Shown here: one piece after another, positions 62,165 to 64,000 of the stretch
Layout: every line of letters starts with the position of its first letter
How positions within the stretch are numbered: the first letter of the stretch is position 1
NCBI RefSeq assembly: GCF_031844685.1
Contig: NZ_CP134605.1
Span: 1,397,501-1,461,500, forward strand
Reading direction: 5' to 3'
Source of the DNA: Streptomyces sp. ITFR-21
GTDB lineage: Bacteria; Actinomycetota; Actinomycetes; Streptomycetales; Streptomycetaceae
Length of the DNA stretch: 64,000 bases
Notes under the pieces: generated by a model
Told to the model about the DNA's origin: nothing
What the model saw: the letters and a program-made list of their open reading frames with translations, nothing else
Databases searched by the model: none
Made by a program: the position numbers and the translations under genes

Positions 62165-62376
62165 CCTCCGGCGGGCAGCCGGCCGACGGTCGGTGCGCCG
62201 TCGGCCGACGGCGACCTGAGGTTGCTCGTCTGTTGTTGACCGGATTCCGTTCGGAGACCGAGGCTTTTCATACGCGTTTGACCGGGTGGTCACCGGCTGG
62301 TAACACGGTGTGGTGACGCTGGATCCGCAGAGAATCCGCAGATAGTCGCATCAGCTGACCTTCCGAAGGGGACGCC

Positions 62377-62616
62377 ATGTCGTCCAGGCCCTTGCGTATC
62401 GCCCCGCTCACCGTCCGTGTGACCGCCGGGCGCCCGCACGCGCCCGTGGCCGGGGCGCTGCGGGCCGTGGAGTCCTTCCTGCTCAGCGGCGGCCAGCAGA
62501 CCGCCCGGCGCAACGCCTGGGCGGCGGTCGTCGCCGACCGGCAGCGCGCCAGGGACCGCCGGGAGGCCGAGCACGAGATGGCCGCCCTCACGGGCGGGGT
62601 GCTCGAACCGCGCTGA
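62377..62616 (+). CDS. Small conserved hypothetical protein
   Basis: This 79-residue basic protein has no membrane segment. It carries SFLLSGGQQTARRNAWAAVV and a charged helix DRQRARDRREAEHEM. AAGGGG lies 6 bases before the ATG, a good ribosome site, which supports translation. I do not recognise the family; similar short proteins occur next to lipA in streptomycetes as I recall. Confidence 0.7.
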   Translation: MSSRPLRIAPLTVRVTAGRPHAPVAGALRAVESFLLSGGQQTARRNAWAAVVADRQRARDRREAEHEMAALTGGVLEPR

Positions 62617-62690
62617 CCGGCCAGCGGGCGACCGGCCGGGCCGGCCGCCCGCGGTGACGGCGTACCGACAGGCCACGTATCCTTTCCCGC

Positions 62691-63368
62691 ATGGCGAGGA
62701 AGGAACCATCCGAGAATCCTGGGCGACTGAAGCAGATCGCCCAGACGTACAAGATGACCAGGCAGGCCGACTCCAAGATCGGGCTTGTCCTTGCGGCTGT
62801 GGGAATCGTCACCTTCGGTGTCATCCTCGCCATCGGCTTCTTGATCGACCACCCTGTCTACGCCGGCGTCCTGGGCCTCCTGCTGGCCGTGCTCGCCATG
62901 GCGGTCGTCTTCGGCCGCCGCGCCGAGACGGCCGCGTTCGGACAGCTCGAAGGCAAGCCGGGTGCGGCGGCGGCCGTCCTGCAGAACGTCCGCGGCTGGA
63001 CCGTGACCCCGGCGGTCGCCATGAACAAGAACCAGGACGTGGTGCACCGGGCGATCGGCAAGGCGGGCGTCGTCCTGGTCGGCGAGGGCAACCCCAACCG
63101 GGTCAAGGGCCTGCTGGCCGCTGAGAAGAAGCGGGTGTCCCGGATCGTCTACGACGTGCCGGTGCACGACTACATCGTCGGCGACGGCACGGGCGAGCTG
63201 CCGCTGAAGAAGATCCGCACCACGCTGCTGCGGCTGCCGCGGTCGCTGAGCGGCCCGAAGACCACCGAGGTCAACGACCGGCTGCGGGCGCTCGGCGACA
63301 TGATGAGCAACATGCCGATCCCCAAGGGCCCGATGCCGCGCGGGATGCGGATGCCGAAGGGGCGCTGA
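62691..63368 (+). CDS. DUF4191 membrane protein
   Basis: This 225-residue actinobacterial DUF4191 protein has a basic N-terminus (RLKQIAQTYKMTRQAD), two close transmembrane helices (about residues 31-75) and a cytoplasmic C-terminal domain with VVLVGEGNPNRVKGLLAAEK. Its function is unknown; it is conserved beside lipA/lipB in actinobacteria. TATCCT (62678-62683) lies 7 bases before the ATG, suggesting a leaderless mRNA. Confidence 0.92.
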   Translation: MARKEPSENPGRLKQIAQTYKMTRQADSKIGLVLAAVGIVTFGVILAIGFLIDHPVYAGVLGLLLAVLAMAVVFGRRAETAAFGQLEGKPGAAAAVLQNVRGWTVTPAVAMNKNQDVVHRAIGKAGVVLVGEGNPNRVKGLLAAEKKRVSRIVYDVPVHDYIVGDGTGELPLKKIRTTLLRLPRSLSGPKTTEVNDRLRALGDMMSNMPIPKGPMPRGMRMPKGR

Positions 63369-63647
63369 GCGCGTCCCCGTACGGCGGCCGGGTGCATGGC
63401 GGAGCCTGCGCCGGGCCGGGAGCCGCGAAGGCCGTGGGGCGGCGTACGGGCCGTACGACACGCGAGGGGTCCGGGTGCCGGTCGGGCGCCCGGACCCGCT
63501 GCCGTCCGCTCCACCCCGCCACCCCGCTCTCCCCGCCCTCGCCTCCGCCGCATCGCGCTTCGCGCCGCGGGCCTCGGGGACGAGGACTCCGGCTCGGAGG
63601 GGCGGGGGCTTCCGGGTCCGGGAGCGGGGGCTCCGGTGAGCGAGCCG

Positions 63648-64000
63648 CTAGACGCGGATCTGGACGGCCCCGGCCGCCTTGTCGTGCAGGCCGCGGGTGT
63701 CGCGGTCCCAGACGGCGGCCGGGATCACCAGCAGCAGCAGCACCGTACGGATCAGCACCGCGAGCGGCAGCAGCCGGCCGCCGTCCAGCCGGACGACCCG
63801 CAGCCCGAACAGCCGCTTGCCCGGCGTACTGCCGATGAGGGACAGGCCCACCACGCTCAACGCGCCGAAGACCAGCAGCGCCCACGGATTGGACGCGTTG
63901 TAGTCACGGTGTGCGATCAGGCCGTATGCGATCAGCACGCACAGAATCCAGTCCACGAAGACCGCGGCCAGTCGGCGGCCCACCGGAGCGATCGAACCGG
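63648..64000 (-). CDS. RDD family membrane protein (5' end outside the window)
   Basis: The frame is open to the window end. The visible part reads GSIAPVGRRLAAVFVDWILC, with the RDD-type Arg-Asp pattern, then three hydrophobic helices with GSTPGKRLFGLRVV between them and DTRGLHDKAAGAVQIRV at the C-terminus. RDD proteins are small membrane proteins of uncertain transport role. A GTG at 63983 could start a shorter form, but the upstream residues match the family, so the gene is probably truncated by the window edge. Confidence 0.85.
   Translation of the reverse strand, partial: GSIAPVGRRLAAVFVDWILCVLIAYGLIAHRDYNASNPWALLVFGALSVVGLSLIGSTPGKRLFGLRVVRLDGGRLLPLAVLIRTVLLLLVIPAAVWDRDTRGLHDKAAGAVQIRV

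Noticed and set aside
1-64000. tRNA, rRNA, insertion sequences or integrase attachment sites
   Set aside because: I saw no cloverleaf-like sequence with a conserved T-loop, no transposase or integrase motifs, and no boundary repeats flanking foreign-looking DNA.

Overview
The window is about 64 kb of very GC-rich chromosome (I estimate well above 70 % G+C by eye) with many GTG starts, strong third-position G/C bias and core actinobacterial genes. Examples are the diheme cytochrome bc1 (qcrCAB), actinobacterial oxidase subunit IV, PspA with PspAA, DUF3043, DUF4191 and a SAM-IV riboswitch. It looks like a Streptomyces or close relative. The gene order matches, from memory only, the Streptomyces core region that runs from a PimB-like glycosyltransferase through qcr/cta, nadA, pspA, pepA-lpd-sucB and lipB-lipA toward glnA. 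I see no insertion sequence, prophage, CRISPR array, tRNA or rRNA.

Layout. 1-9.5 kb: envelope genes (GT4 mannosyltransferase, GT87 membrane glycosyltransferase, M48 membrane protease, metalloprotease-like lipoprotein, two NlpC/P60 hydrolases) and a NYN-domain RNA protein. 9.8-14.5 kb: rhomboid protease, stand-alone Lrp ligand domain, a decayed NB-ARC-type pseudogene, trpD, and a SAM-IV riboswitch in front of a SufS-like PLP enzyme. 14.7-24.3 kb: the whole bc1-aa3 respiratory branch, ctaE-qcrCAB and ctaCDF on the minus strand, interrupted by a degenerate receiver protein and an L,D-transpeptidase. 24.5-31.2 kb: cysteine desulfurase-TusA fusion, adenosine kinase, a membrane protein of unknown role, ErpA and NadA. 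31-37.5 kb: acetyltransferase, broken histidine kinase, pspA/pspAA, DUF3043, methyltransferase, HtrA-like protease. 37.5-42.1 kb: cobalamin nucleotide-loop genes (CobU fusion, CobT, CobS) separated by repeat-rich DNA. 42.3-51.4 kb: leucyl aminopeptidase, lpd, the double-lipoyl E2, a GntR regulator and aceE. 51.7-64 kb: GNAT, DUF4240, epimerase, FAD oxidoreductase, PLP decarboxylase-like protein, a TPR regulator, lipB, lipA, two small or membrane proteins and an RDD protein cut by the window end.

The genes fit a theme of respiration and cofactor supply: oxidase and bc1 subunits, lipoate synthesis (lipB/lipA) for the lipoyl-E2, E3 and E1 enzymes also present, NAD (nadA), B12 assembly, and several sulfur and Fe-S proteins (two class V PLP enzymes, TusA domain, ErpA). 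The most notable signals are the SAM-IV riboswitch controlling a SufS-like enzyme, the desulfurase-TusA fusion beside ctaCDF, a CobU fused to a degenerate metallo-hydrolase domain, a CobT with Gly where the catalytic Glu is expected, an exact 40-residue triplication in the M48 protease, a palindrome over the aceE promoter, and a striking number of genes with a -10-like hexamer 6-7 bases before the start codon (leaderless transcripts). I did not find a clearly undescribed multi-gene system; the oddities are within or between known genes.
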